Below, piece by piece: positions 24,494-33,143 of a stretch of DNA of 64,000 bases. The stretch spans positions 1-64,000 of the forward strand of contig CAZCZE010000036.1 in assembly GCA_964503125.1 (NCBI GenBank), given 5' to 3'. The notes below the pieces were generated by a model. The model was not told where the DNA came from and searched no databases. It saw only the letters and a list, made by a program, of their open reading frames with translations. Within the stretch, counting starts at the first letter, position 1. The number at the start of each line of letters is the position of its first letter. The translations under genes and the position numbers were made by a program. Origin of the DNA: FEN-1219 sp964503125 (GTDB lineage Bacteria > Pseudomonadota > Gammaproteobacteria > Steroidobacterales > Rariloculaceae).

Positions 24494-25091
24494 CGACGGA
24501 AACGACCAACAAGTGGCGCGCATCCTCTACAAAGAAATCGTAGAGGGCGACCGTCGGAAAATACTTGCTCAATCCAACGACAGCGCCACAGGCGGTGGCG
24601 CGAGGGACTTTCGCTTCGGCTCGTATCCGCAACTGATCGCTGTGATCAAGAGGATGTTCCCCCAGACAGAGAAGACGCCGCGTAAGCGCGGTGGCAAAAC
24701 CATCGAGATCGAGGTCTTTAGAGGGGTATTCTTCTGGCAGGATCGCAAGACTGGTGCTATGCGTAGCAAAGCGTCGTTTTTTGAGCCGCCGACCGACGTC
24801 CGTCCGACTGAAGGCCGGATAGTGAGAGTTCATGAGTACGGTTGCTTCGATACCGCACTCATTCCGCGAGCCGGTTACACCAATCGGGTACTGTTGCTGT
24901 TGATCCAGCGTATGGACGGGAACGTGTGGCCACACTTCGTTACGGAAGAGTCGATACGCACACCAGGGGCATGGGACGCAGCGGTCGCCAAGGAGTTGAT
25001 CAGCTGTCTTGACGCGAAACGCCCGGAGCACCAAACCGTGATTGGATTCCGCGACTTCACAAATTCCTCGAGTTACTGCAATGGCAAATAG
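24486..25091 (+). CDS. Unknown protein between methylase and McrB
   Basis: This 201-residue protein has no family I recognise. It starts MANDGNDQQVARILYKEIVE, has a basic stretch PQTEKTPRKRGGKTIEIEVF, and a mixed alpha/beta body with RIVRVHEYGCFDTALIPRAG. It overlaps the methylase by 8 bases and McrB by 11 bases, so it belongs to the operon. By position it could be a DNA-recognition subunit for the McrBC-like complex, which here lacks an N-terminal DNA-binding domain on McrB. That is inference. Confidence 0.7.
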   Translation: MANDGNDQQVARILYKEIVEGDRRKILAQSNDSATGGGARDFRFGSYPQLIAVIKRMFPQTEKTPRKRGGKTIEIEVFRGVFFWQDRKTGAMRSKASFFEPPTDVRPTEGRIVRVHEYGCFDTALIPRAGYTNRVLLLLIQRMDGNVWPHFVTEESIRTPGAWDAAVAKELISCLDAKRPEHQTVIGFRDFTNSSSYCNGK

Positions 25092-26232
25092 TCTTTCGCC
25101 GGAATGCAAGGAGGCTCTGAGGCTGCTCGCAAGATCCAAGAACGTTCTTGTATCCGGACCGCCCGGTACCGGGAAATCGAAGCTCTTAGCGGAAGTTGCC
25201 TTGGCCTTCGGCTCGACCGGCAAACCTCTCGCCGCTGGGCCTCCCCTCCATAATCCTGCCGGACCAGTGCCAATTCCGCCGGCGCTCGGTGTTGCGGCGC
25301 CTGGACTTGCCAAAGACTACCCTGCTGCGAATAGAGCCAATCGGAAGGTCTTTCGCACTGTCTTCCACCAGAACTCCAAGAATCGTGATTTCGTGTCCGG
25401 CGTCATGCCGGTAGTGAACAAGGTTTCCGACGGGTCAGACTTCGAAATCGTCAGCGGAACGCTCTACCGCGCTAGCCAGCACGCTAAGACATCCGATGGC
25501 GCCTCACTTCTGATCATCGACGAGATCAACCGCGGCCCTGCCGCCCAAGTGTTCGGTGGCGCCATAGTGGCTATGGAGTCAAACAAGCGCTTGGGGCCCG
25601 ACGGAAGTGCTCGCGGCGACACGTTGTTCTTCGAATTGCTGGAGCCCGCCACTGGGAAAATCGTGGAGTACGCGCTACCCCATGACCTGTACATTTTAGC
25701 CGCTATGAACCAGGCGGATGCCTCGGTTGAGCCGCTCGATGTGGCGTTCTTGCGCCGTTGGGAACCGTTGCGCTTGACGCCTGATGTTGGCGTGCTCCGA
25801 AATTATTACGGCTTGCCCGCAAACACTACGCCGCTCCCGATGTTGCCGGCGCAACCACACGACGCCTTTGAAGCCTCAGTAAGGGCATGGAGTGCCATCA
25901 ACGCTCAAATTAGTCTTGGGAGAGGATCTGAGTTTCAGATCGGACACGGCGTTCTCATGTCGGACGCTAAGCCGGCCGAAACGACTCTAGAGGAAGCGCT
26001 TCGGTTCCTCTGCCCCGGCTGGGAGAGGATTAGGGCGCATGTCGAAGAGGTCTTTTTTGGCGACACACGAGGTATCGCTGCGACGCTCAACGCGCTAGAC
26101 GGTCCACAGTTCAATCCATTCAAGCTAGGTGAAACGACGTTTGCTGACGATCTGCGCTACAAGCTGGATGGACCGCAAGCATTCTCGCACGAAAATATCT
26201 ACCCGGCACTGCGGGCCTTCGCACGGGAATAG
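25081..26232 (+). CDS. McrB-like AAA+ NTPase
   Basis: The protein is 383 residues, shorter than E. coli McrB because it has no N-terminal DNA-binding domain. Walker A GPPGTGKS is at 26-33. Walker B LLIIDEINRG includes D147 and the McrB-type NR pair. The MNQAD block at 209-213 corresponds to the GTP-specificity motif MNTAD. ATG 25081 lies in the end of the upstream gene. McrB forms hexamers that translocate DNA and drive the McrC nuclease. Confidence 0.88.
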   Translation: MANSLSPECKEALRLLARSKNVLVSGPPGTGKSKLLAEVALAFGSTGKPLAAGPPLHNPAGPVPIPPALGVAAPGLAKDYPAANRANRKVFRTVFHQNSKNRDFVSGVMPVVNKVSDGSDFEIVSGTLYRASQHAKTSDGASLLIIDEINRGPAAQVFGGAIVAMESNKRLGPDGSARGDTLFFELLEPATGKIVEYALPHDLYILAAMNQADASVEPLDVAFLRRWEPLRLTPDVGVLRNYYGLPANTTPLPMLPAQPHDAFEASVRAWSAINAQISLGRGSEFQIGHGVLMSDAKPAETTLEEALRFLCPGWERIRAHVEEVFFGDTRGIAATLNALDGPQFNPFKLGETTFADDLRYKLDGPQAFSHENIYPALRAFARE

Positions 26233-26237
26233 CGTGC

Positions 26238-27545
26238 GTGATTGGTGCACGACACAGGTTCTCGTTAGTCGAATATGGACGGCCTGTTGACCTGAGCAAG
26301 CAAATCGCGACGTCAATCAATATCGATCGGTCGCGCGCCAATCAACTGCTAATTGATGCTGGCAACCGAGCAGCGGCCGCGCTGGGGCTGTCTTACAACC
26401 CAATCAGCATAGACGCGCGAGGAGCTCGTGCGATTGATTTCGCCGGACTGATCCGCCTTGCGCCATCCCTTGAGCTTGAGGTCGCGCCGAAGTTTTTGGG
26501 GCTCGATGAGAGTGACGACAGCTGGCGCGAGGATTTCTTCTTTCTATCAACACTGTCGAGATACGGGCGGCTCCTGGCGAGAGAAAGGCTGGCAGCATCT
26601 GGAGGCGCGCCGCGTGACCTTTCAACGCTGGTCGCTCGCGCTCTGACGGGCATGTACGAGACACACAAGCGCCGTCCACTACGTAGCTATCGGCGAACCG
26701 TCGAGGCGAGCTTTTCCCTTGAAGGAGATGCTGATCCAGTCGACCTGAAATCCCCCGGGCCCGAGGGGTTTGAACAGGAAGTCGTCCGATTTGACAGACG
26801 CAACGAGTGGAATGCTGCTCTTCGCGGCGCTGCGAGAGAGCTCCTTCCTGAAGTCAGAGATCCGTTCGCCGCGAACTCGTTGGTTAGGCTCATTGAAGAC
26901 CTCTCTCCGCAGAGCATTCCTCGAAATAGGCGCAAACCTATCCCGGCCCGTCATCGCGTCTGGCGGCCGCTCTACGAACTGTCGCTAGATGTCCTTGATG
27001 GACTTGGCTTGAGCTTTGTCCAAGGCGATGCGCGTGCTCCAGGATACCTTATGGAGACGTGGCGGGTCTGGGAAGACCTGCTAACGATTGGTGCTCGGCT
27101 CGGGTTTGGTAATTCTCTCGTTGTGCCCCAAAAGGGGTTTGCTCTGGGGACGAGACTGAAACCCGTGACAGGTGGCAGCCCAACTACGCTCTCGGTCTTC
27201 CCTGATTGTGTAATCGAGCCGAACGGCACGCGACCGCGCCTAATCCTCGATGCCAAGTACAAGAGCCGTGCGGAAAGGGGCCTGCAACGACTAGCGGAAG
27301 CAGACGTCTACGAAGCGCTCGCTTTCTGCAAGGCGACCGGATGCAACCGAGTGGTCCTGGCTTATCCAGCGCTACCGAGCGCCGCTAAGGTCGCTGTCGG
27401 AACCTGCGCCACCTTTGAGCGCGTGGAGGTCGATGGGATTCGCATCAGCGGCGTTGAGATAGAGACCAGAAAGATCTCGAAGACCGGCGCGCTCAGACAG
27501 TTTGCATCGGGGCTAGCGGCGCACCTACTGACGACAGTGGATTAG
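26238..27545 (+). CDS. McrC-like nuclease subunit
   Basis: This 435-residue protein starts at GTG five bases after McrB. The N-terminal half resembles the McrC activator domain (LIRLAPSLELEVAPKFLGLD). The C-terminal PD-(D/E)XK site is D323 in VFPDCVIEP and D338-A-K340 in LILDAKYK. With McrB it should form a translocating restriction nuclease. The operon resembles LlaJI, where McrBC-like subunits act beside dedicated methylases. Confidence 0.88.
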   Translation: MIGARHRFSLVEYGRPVDLSKQIATSINIDRSRANQLLIDAGNRAAAALGLSYNPISIDARGARAIDFAGLIRLAPSLELEVAPKFLGLDESDDSWREDFFFLSTLSRYGRLLARERLAASGGAPRDLSTLVARALTGMYETHKRRPLRSYRRTVEASFSLEGDADPVDLKSPGPEGFEQEVVRFDRRNEWNAALRGAARELLPEVRDPFAANSLVRLIEDLSPQSIPRNRRKPIPARHRVWRPLYELSLDVLDGLGLSFVQGDARAPGYLMETWRVWEDLLTIGARLGFGNSLVVPQKGFALGTRLKPVTGGSPTTLSVFPDCVIEPNGTRPRLILDAKYKSRAERGLQRLAEADVYEALAFCKATGCNRVVLAYPALPSAAKVAVGTCATFERVEVDGIRISGVEIETRKISKTGALRQFASGLAAHLLTTVD

Positions 27546-27584
27546 CGATCGCCGTGTGTGACTGCGTTCTCAGCTTCCGCGCAA

Positions 27585-28313
27585 TCACTTCTCGCTGTCG
27601 AAAAATCCGCGCTGACCGGGATCCGGTTGCCTTTGCTGAGCCCTAGTTTTCCTCTTGGCATTCTGGGCAAGTTCAGCTTGAGCGAGCGAAAAACCTTCAG
27701 CAAAGACCGCAAGCATCGCTGCCTTCCTGTCAGCAGAAAGACGAGGTATGCCAGCAGTGTCCGTCACCTTCAGTGCGCGCGGACTACCGGCTCTGCCCGC
27801 ACTGAAATCGAGAACGACGAATCTCGCATGCTCCATGTCCGGATCATTGCGCATGATGTCGTCGACAACCGATACAAACAAAGACAATCGTTCGCCGGCG
27901 AGGGGATTAGCCCGCCAAAAGCTGAACCATGGAAGGCAGATTTCTCCGTCGACCCCGTAAACAAGCGGCATGTGCACGGGCACGAGAAAGTCGCGGGCAA
28001 CGGGGTAGTAGCGCGGCTCGATATCTTGAACGAAAGAGGCGTTCACTTCGCCGAAGTACTGGCGAATGAGACTGAGCACCTCGAGGTAATTATCGCGAAC
28101 GTATTGACGCGCAACGCTGCGCCGAAAACCTTCTGCGATCTGATCATAGGGCTCGCGGAACACCAGCATATCGCGGACAGCATCGAGAAGAGGCTTGTAG
28201 TTGAAGGTGGGGCCGTTGGCGGCAAGTTTTAGCAGTGCTCTCTTTACGTCGTGTGGGTCATCTCGCCAGAGACGCGCTAAGTGCTGCACAGACGGTACTT
28301 TCAGAATAGCCAT
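27585..28313 (-). CDS. Putative toxin paired with Panacea-domain antitoxin
   Basis: This 242-residue protein has no recognised domain. The N-terminus, VPSVQHLARLWRDDPHDVKR, is helical. A central ARDFLVPVHMPLVYGVDGEI region and a basic C-terminal tail with KRKTRAQQRQP follow. It lies 14 bases downstream of a Panacea antitoxin gene on the same strand. The known PanA systems carry very varied toxins, so toxin function is inferred from position only. It converges with the mcrC-like gene. Confidence 0.55.
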   Translation of the reverse strand: MAILKVPSVQHLARLWRDDPHDVKRALLKLAANGPTFNYKPLLDAVRDMLVFREPYDQIAEGFRRSVARQYVRDNYLEVLSLIRQYFGEVNASFVQDIEPRYYPVARDFLVPVHMPLVYGVDGEICLPWFSFWRANPLAGERLSLFVSVVDDIMRNDPDMEHARFVVLDFSAGRAGSPRALKVTDTAGIPRLSADRKAAMLAVFAEGFSLAQAELAQNAKRKTRAQQRQPDPGQRGFFDSEK

Positions 28314-28327
28314 CGCTACCTCGTTCG

Positions 28328-28828
28328 CTACTGAACTTTGAAAGGAGCCGGCGCGCTCGAATAGTACAACAGGATCAAGCGGTCCTCGATTTTCATACCG
28401 GGGTTGATTTCGCGTTCATGATTCCAGGACCTGTACCAAGGCCCGCCTTCCGCATGACTGAAGTCAACTAAGTCAGTGGCTCGTAAGCGGCTATAAAAAT
28501 CGGCCACCTTGGTTAGGAGCGCAAGCGTTTCTTTATCAAAATCGTAGGTTACGACCTCTTTCTCACCTGACGTGGGATTGATCTTTGTAGCTCGACTAGT
28601 GATTGGGGCATCATCGAAACGCCGAAAATCCCGATAGAGGTAGCCCAACACTGGCCCGTACTGCCACGCTTGAAATCCGTGCTTGATCAGCGGCCGACGC
28701 AGTTCGACTAACGACCACACGTGACAGAAATACACAAGCTTCTGTAGCGAAAGGTTCGTGACGGCTCGTCCGCGGCTGTCACAGAAATCCAAGACAAAAT
28801 TAGCAACTGCCCTGCCGTCCCACGTCAT
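28328..28828 (-). CDS. Panacea-domain (DUF4065) antitoxin
   Basis: This 166-residue protein begins MTWDGRAVANFVLDFCDSRG and contains LSLQKLVYFCHVWSL and PLIKHGFQAWQYGPVLGYLY. This is the SocA/Panacea hallmark of a helical LQKLvYf core followed by the W-x-YGPV element. An in-frame start eight codons upstream is possible. Panacea proteins neutralise diverse toxins encoded beside them; the downstream 242-residue gene is the candidate. Confidence 0.82.
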   Translation of the reverse strand: MTWDGRAVANFVLDFCDSRGRAVTNLSLQKLVYFCHVWSLVELRRPLIKHGFQAWQYGPVLGYLYRDFRRFDDAPITSRATKINPTSGEKEVVTYDFDKETLALLTKVADFYSRLRATDLVDFSHAEGGPWYRSWNHEREINPGMKIEDRLILLYYSSAPAPFKVQ

Positions 28829-28947
28829 GGCCAAATCTGCGCCGCTTCGCACATCCGAAAAAGCGCCGCCGAAAGCCGCCCACGCAGCGGCTGGATCCTA
28901 AGATTGCACGACATCGGCCAAGAACCTACGTCCGTTCAGCGGAAGAG

Positions 28948-29393
28948 TCAACGCGGCCTGCCGGCCCTGCTCCAGCTCGATCGCAACGGCGCGCCCGGGG
29001 CGTTGAAATCGATGCCGGCCCAGACGACGCTGGTCGGCGCATAGGCGACGACGGGCCCGACCAGGTCCGGAAACGTGGCGACGAGCACGAGCGCGAGCTC
29101 GGCCCCCTTCGACGCGCCGACCACGGCGACCTGCCCATCGCGCGTCGCGACCCGCGGGTTATCGCGCAGCCAGCATAGCGCCCGCTCGATGCGCTCGAGC
29201 CGCACCTCGATCAAGGCCGGCTGCGTCTTCGACGTACCGTGGTAGGCGAGCGCGAGTCACGCACAACGCTCCGCCCCGGCAAGCACAGCAGATACGTCGG
29301 GATGCCGCCGTCCGAGCCGCCGAGTGCCAGCACGCCGGGAACGCGCTCGCCGGTGTCGGCGCCGCGAAACGCGCGCGACGAGTCTTCCGACAC
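28948..29393 (-). pseudogene. Acyl-CoA thioesterase/BAAT-type hydrolase, frameshifted fragment
   Basis: One frame reads AFRGADTGERVPGVLALGGS followed by DGGIPTYL. After a frameshift near 29250 another frame reads LAYHGTSKTQPALIEVRLER, IERALCWLRDNP, VAVVGASKGAELALVL. GASKG is the nucleophile elbow of the BAAT C-terminal hydrolase domain. Both the N-terminal domain and the C-terminus are missing. It sits between two island modules. Confidence 0.7.
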
Positions 29394-29467
29394 GCAGTCA
29401 TGTAACTATGCGGGCGCTTGCGAAGGATGGTTGTCGGCAACGGTCACCGAATAGGTTGTAGTCCGAC

Positions 29468-31600
29468 TCAATCGAAACGGTCGCGCAAATAGGCACTCAT
29501 CTCGCTCATTGGCAACTCGTGCGAGGCGTTACCGCTTCGTACGTAGAACTTCTCTTGCTTCTGGCCGTTCTTGTCTTTAGTCGTAAGAATTACCGGCTGA
29601 CTCGCCGCATCGACATCGACCTGACAAACCTCTTGGCCTTCCAAGTCGTGAAAACGGATTTGGAGCTTGTTCGTCACGAACGCTACGCCAAGTTGCTCGT
29701 TGAGTAGATTCCGTAGATGTATTTCAAACTTATCGCGATCTGCTCCGCCTAACGACAAGTAGTCGTGCCCCAAGCCGACAAGGTTCCCGTCGTCATCTAC
29801 ACCTATGACAAGCGTACCACCCTGTCCGTTGGCTAGGGCCGCTACGGTCTTAACGATTACTTCTTCCATCTTCTTGCTGGTTACGCCTTCTTTCAGGTCC
29901 CATCGCAGCGTGGACTTGAACTCCAACTCGTCGCTTTCGCCTTCTTGGATGAGATCCTCGATTGTCGCCGGCGCTTCGGTGTCCTCAGTAAGAGTGATCT
30001 TGCCGAGAAACTCGTTGATCTTTGCAGCCAGCAATTTCCGGCGGGCCTCGAGGAATTGCTCGTAGTTCTCCATTTTCCACAGCTCAGGCTCTTCAGGTAT
30101 GCACTGCAGCGCCAACGCCTTCGGGAACTTGTTCTTAACTTCCGCCAGATAGATGGAGGGCTCCTTAGCCAGTTTTGATCGATTCGCCGTTTGCGTCAGC
30201 AAAGCCCGATTTGTGAACTCCTGCGCCAATGCATACTTGACCCTGTTTACCTTCCCATATCCGGCCTTCTTGAGTCGCGAATAGGGAAAGATATGGTCCA
30301 TCTCGAGTTGGTACTTCTTACCCATGTTTTTGTGCAGGCCGACGCCGGTCGTGAGGCAGACGGCCCCGCGACTCTTTACGTACCACCGGACCATGCTAAA
30401 CAGCGGATGCTGAGTGGCACGCCCCGCAAACTCCAGTGGCAGAATCTCTAGCGGACGCTCCTCGGCGATGACCTGCAGCAACGCGTCGAATGGCTGCTCA
30501 GATTCGGCGACGAGCCGCAGATCGCGATCGAGCTTCTGTGGTAGCTGACTCACGTACCGAACGCGAATCTGCGAGTAATAGAACCACTTCACCATCTTCC
30601 GAATCTCGAGATCGCTGGGATGCTGACCAGCCCTGTCGGAGCAGTACACGATGATCGGCACAAGCGCATAAGGCGAACTAATCTCGTGGATGTGATCGAC
30701 GAAGGCGCTCGTTCGAAGCAGATTCACCACGTAGTCGAGGACCTGTGAGTCGAGCTGGCGCCACGCGGCCTGCAACGCGGACTTGTTCTCCTCGCCGTGG
30801 AGTTTCCGCATGTCGGAACCCATGTGGTGTAGACACCCAAGTAGAACGTACATCAGAAAGTCGAGCTGGAAGCCAAAGCCCTCCTTCTCGAGCTGCGACA
30901 ACTTTGCCTTGAAGAGATCACGTGCCTGCGGCCAATAACCCGAAATCTGCGCAAGAGCGAGCTCGGCGTCCGTAAGCGCGACACCGCTCGCGTTCACCTT
31001 ATAGAAAATGTCGATAGCCTCGCGGATATTTGCTCTTACCGGAATGGTCTGCTCCGGGAACTCTCGATCTTTGATGCGAGTGACGGCGTTGATGTTGTCG
31101 TTCAGGTGCTTCAACTCGTCCACGTTTAGCGACTTCGTCAGTTTGACGAAGGACGCCTGCAGATCGAACGCGCTGACCTTCCCTTTGAAGACATCTGTGA
31201 TGTTCTGCCAATAGGGATCGCCAGCCATTCTGGTCTTTATGTAGTAAGAGAGTTCCAGCGAGTCGAGGTGTACGTAAAGACCGCGCGTGTCATTCATGAT
31301 TTCTGCCGGCGTGTAATAGCCAGGGATCTCACCTCGAATCAGCATGTAAAGCGTCGTCACACGTTGTTGCCCATCGAGCAAGAGGCGCACGGCACCTTGC
31401 TTCTCGTTGTACTTGTGCGGGCCTTTGAGCTCGGGCGGACTGCTCGTTTCCCAGGTCAACATCGTTCCAGTCGGATACTCCTTGATGAGCGAATCGATCA
31501 GCATCTTCGCGTCATCTCTTTTCCATACGTATTCCCTCTGGAATGCAGGTACAAACAACTGCTTCTCGTCGATCTTGTCGAGGATGGTAGAGATTCTCAT
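29468..31600 (-). CDS. DUF262-HNH-AlbA_2 fusion protein (GmrSD-like with Schlafen-type domain)
   Basis: The protein is 710 residues. An N-terminal DUF262 domain (VPAFQREYVWKRDDAKMLID at 17-36; DGQQR at 76-80) resembles the GmrS/ParB-like NTP-binding half of GmrSD. A middle HNH-like block of DUF1524 type follows (MDHIFPYSRL from 434, then NRALLTQTANRSKLAK). The C-terminal 155 residues form an AlbA_2 domain (ESDELEFKSTLRWDL, VAALANGQGGTLVIGVDDDG, FYVRSGN). ATG has a clear GGAGG ribosome site. GmrSD-like enzymes restrict modified phage DNA. Adding an AlbA/Schlafen nucleic-acid domain is a different architecture. Confidence 0.82.
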   Translation of the reverse strand: MRISTILDKIDEKQLFVPAFQREYVWKRDDAKMLIDSLIKEYPTGTMLTWETSSPPELKGPHKYNEKQGAVRLLLDGQQRVTTLYMLIRGEIPGYYTPAEIMNDTRGLYVHLDSLELSYYIKTRMAGDPYWQNITDVFKGKVSAFDLQASFVKLTKSLNVDELKHLNDNINAVTRIKDREFPEQTIPVRANIREAIDIFYKVNASGVALTDAELALAQISGYWPQARDLFKAKLSQLEKEGFGFQLDFLMYVLLGCLHHMGSDMRKLHGEENKSALQAAWRQLDSQVLDYVVNLLRTSAFVDHIHEISSPYALVPIIVYCSDRAGQHPSDLEIRKMVKWFYYSQIRVRYVSQLPQKLDRDLRLVAESEQPFDALLQVIAEERPLEILPLEFAGRATQHPLFSMVRWYVKSRGAVCLTTGVGLHKNMGKKYQLEMDHIFPYSRLKKAGYGKVNRVKYALAQEFTNRALLTQTANRSKLAKEPSIYLAEVKNKFPKALALQCIPEEPELWKMENYEQFLEARRKLLAAKINEFLGKITLTEDTEAPATIEDLIQEGESDELEFKSTLRWDLKEGVTSKKMEEVIVKTVAALANGQGGTLVIGVDDDGNLVGLGHDYLSLGGADRDKFEIHLRNLLNEQLGVAFVTNKLQIRFHDLEGQEVCQVDVDAASQPVILTTKDKNGQKQEKFYVRSGNASHELPMSEMSAYLRDRFD

Positions 31601-31719
31601 TGTTCCTCCAGCGGGCTAGGTCATCCGCTTTGAATCAGGGTGCACGACTAGGTTGCCAAATGGCGAGCGGCGCAATGGGCCTCTGCGCGGCGCAGTCAAT
31701 TGTCATGGTCGCGCACACG

Positions 31720-32532
31720 TTAGCGGCGATTCCACGGCGGCGTAAGCTCTTGCACAAGCTCCCTCTCCACGACTTTGTAGTTCTCGGTCGGAAGGAACCA
31801 AAGTGCAATCTCGGAGTTCGCCTTCGCCACCTGTAGCAAAAGGCTGTTGATACGGCAGTTCGTTTCCTGCCCGTTCTTGAAGCAATTTCGCGGAGAGATC
31901 AGTCCGTACCCCATGTTGTAGCGCTCGCTTAAATTGGCGCACTCACCGATGTAACGCGGTTCGCCGTCCACGGCTATCGCGTAGACGCCGGAGAGGCGGA
32001 TGTTGCTCGGAATACGAAAGCGGCAGAATGGCCCGGCACCGTATTTGTTGAGCGGCAGTCCGGCATCGTTCCTATAGGCACTCTGCGGCCTGAATTCCTC
32101 CACCGAACGGTCGCCTCCCCGACGAGGTTCTATCTGGCACACGCGGTAGAACTCATACCGTCCCAACCGAAGCTTGGGGTTCCCCTCCGCAGCGGTAAAC
32201 ACTACATCGCTCGCTCGGACTGTCGGCGCGGCTCTTGAGCTCTCCTTCGCCGGGCTAATCGGGTCAGTAGCATGCTTTCTCAGTACAAACTGACCACGCC
32301 CGACACTGTGCAGAATCTCCATACCAACTGCGCCAGGGGCGCCACCGCGTAGATTGTCCGTAACGCCTTGGATAATCGGATTGATGGAGTCGGGGCCGCA
32401 GCCGGGTCTCGTACGTTGGACGATCGCGATTAGGTCTCCTCTCGTGAAAGGTACGCGGCCCGCTTTCGTCAGTTCCTGGGCTGCTATTTCGACGAGTCTC
32501 CAGATCGGTATGTCACCGGTTTCTGATCTCAT
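31720..32532 (-). CDS. GIY-YIG nuclease-domain protein with N-terminal helical domain
   Basis: This 270-residue protein starts at ATG 32532. Residues 1-85 form a small helical, possibly winged-helix domain (IPIWRLVEIAAQELTKAGRV, HSVGRGQFVLRKH). The C-terminal GIY-YIG domain spans about 180-270: GVYAI at 182-186, RYIGECANL at 193-201, R204, NCRINSLL at 225-232, E257 and PPWN at 265-268. The family is frequent in defence regions and may nick DNA. The target is unknown. Confidence 0.75.
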   Translation of the reverse strand: MRSETGDIPIWRLVEIAAQELTKAGRVPFTRGDLIAIVQRTRPGCGPDSINPIIQGVTDNLRGGAPGAVGMEILHSVGRGQFVLRKHATDPISPAKESSRAAPTVRASDVVFTAAEGNPKLRLGRYEFYRVCQIEPRRGGDRSVEEFRPQSAYRNDAGLPLNKYGAGPFCRFRIPSNIRLSGVYAIAVDGEPRYIGECANLSERYNMGYGLISPRNCFKNGQETNCRINSLLLQVAKANSEIALWFLPTENYKVVERELVQELTPPWNRR

Positions 32533-32665
32533 GGCGGCCCCGAACCCGCGACGCGGCTCTGGTTGTGCCGTCGCAAAGCGAAGTGCGGATCGTCGAAACG
32601 GAGGCTCCCACGCTCTGCGAACGGCGGGTGAGCATTGTGACCTGCGGGTAAACTCGCACGAGTCG

Positions 32666-32795
32666 CTACGCATTTGGCGGTGACGTTTTCCGGCCATAGA
32701 CGAACGCCAGCGATCTCAGCGCGTGGGCGATTTTTTTCGGCAGCTCCTACGGCGCCAGTACCTCGATACCTCATCACATCCATCACTAGGCGCGT
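32666..32795 (-). pseudogene. C-terminal remnant of a WYL-domain regulator
   Basis: The minus strand reads RLVMDVMRY, then after a frame change IEVLAP, a stop, and ELPKKIAHALRSLAFVYGRK. This parallels the end of the intact WYL regulator at 33144-34091 (LVMDVMR, VEVVAPADLRRQIAEELRRA). One frameshift and one internal stop show that it is dead. Confidence 0.65.
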
Positions 32796-32799
32796 CATC

Positions 32800-33117
32800 C
32801 TAAACCTGAGGCTTATAGCGAAGTGCGCGCAAGCGTTCCTGGGCGACCGCAAGCTCTGCTGGCGAGAACAGCTCGCGCCAAGGATCCTGCAGGACAGTTG
32901 CTTCCATCGATATATCGAGGCGTTTCTCCATCCAAAGCCGCGTAAGTCCCTCGGACTGGGCGCTTGACCGGAGAAGCTGTCGGGCCGTTTCGAGCCCGCC
33001 CTTATCGAGCACCATGTTTCTGAAACGACTGGGGTTGTAGTGACACTCAGAGATCGCTTCGTCGCATATGCGCAGCATGCGTTCATGGAATGCTACGGCC
33101 AGGCCCGTGTCCGTCAT
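32800..33117 (-). CDS. Conserved small hypothetical protein
   Basis: This protein of about 105 residues has mostly helical sequence: MTDTGLAVAFHERMLRICDE, YNPSRFRNMVLDKGG, RLDISMEATVLQDPWRELFS, ELAVAQERLRAL. I have seen similar sequences as uncharacterised proteins in proteobacteria, but no function is known to me. It lies between the WYL remnant and the WYL regulator, on the same strand. Confidence 0.6.
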   Translation of the reverse strand: MTDTGLAVAFHERMLRICDEAISECHYNPSRFRNMVLDKGGLETARQLLRSSAQSEGLTRLWMEKRLDISMEATVLQDPWRELFSPAELAVAQERLRALRYKPQV

Positions 33118-33143
33118 TTTGGCCACCCGTCATGAATCGATGT

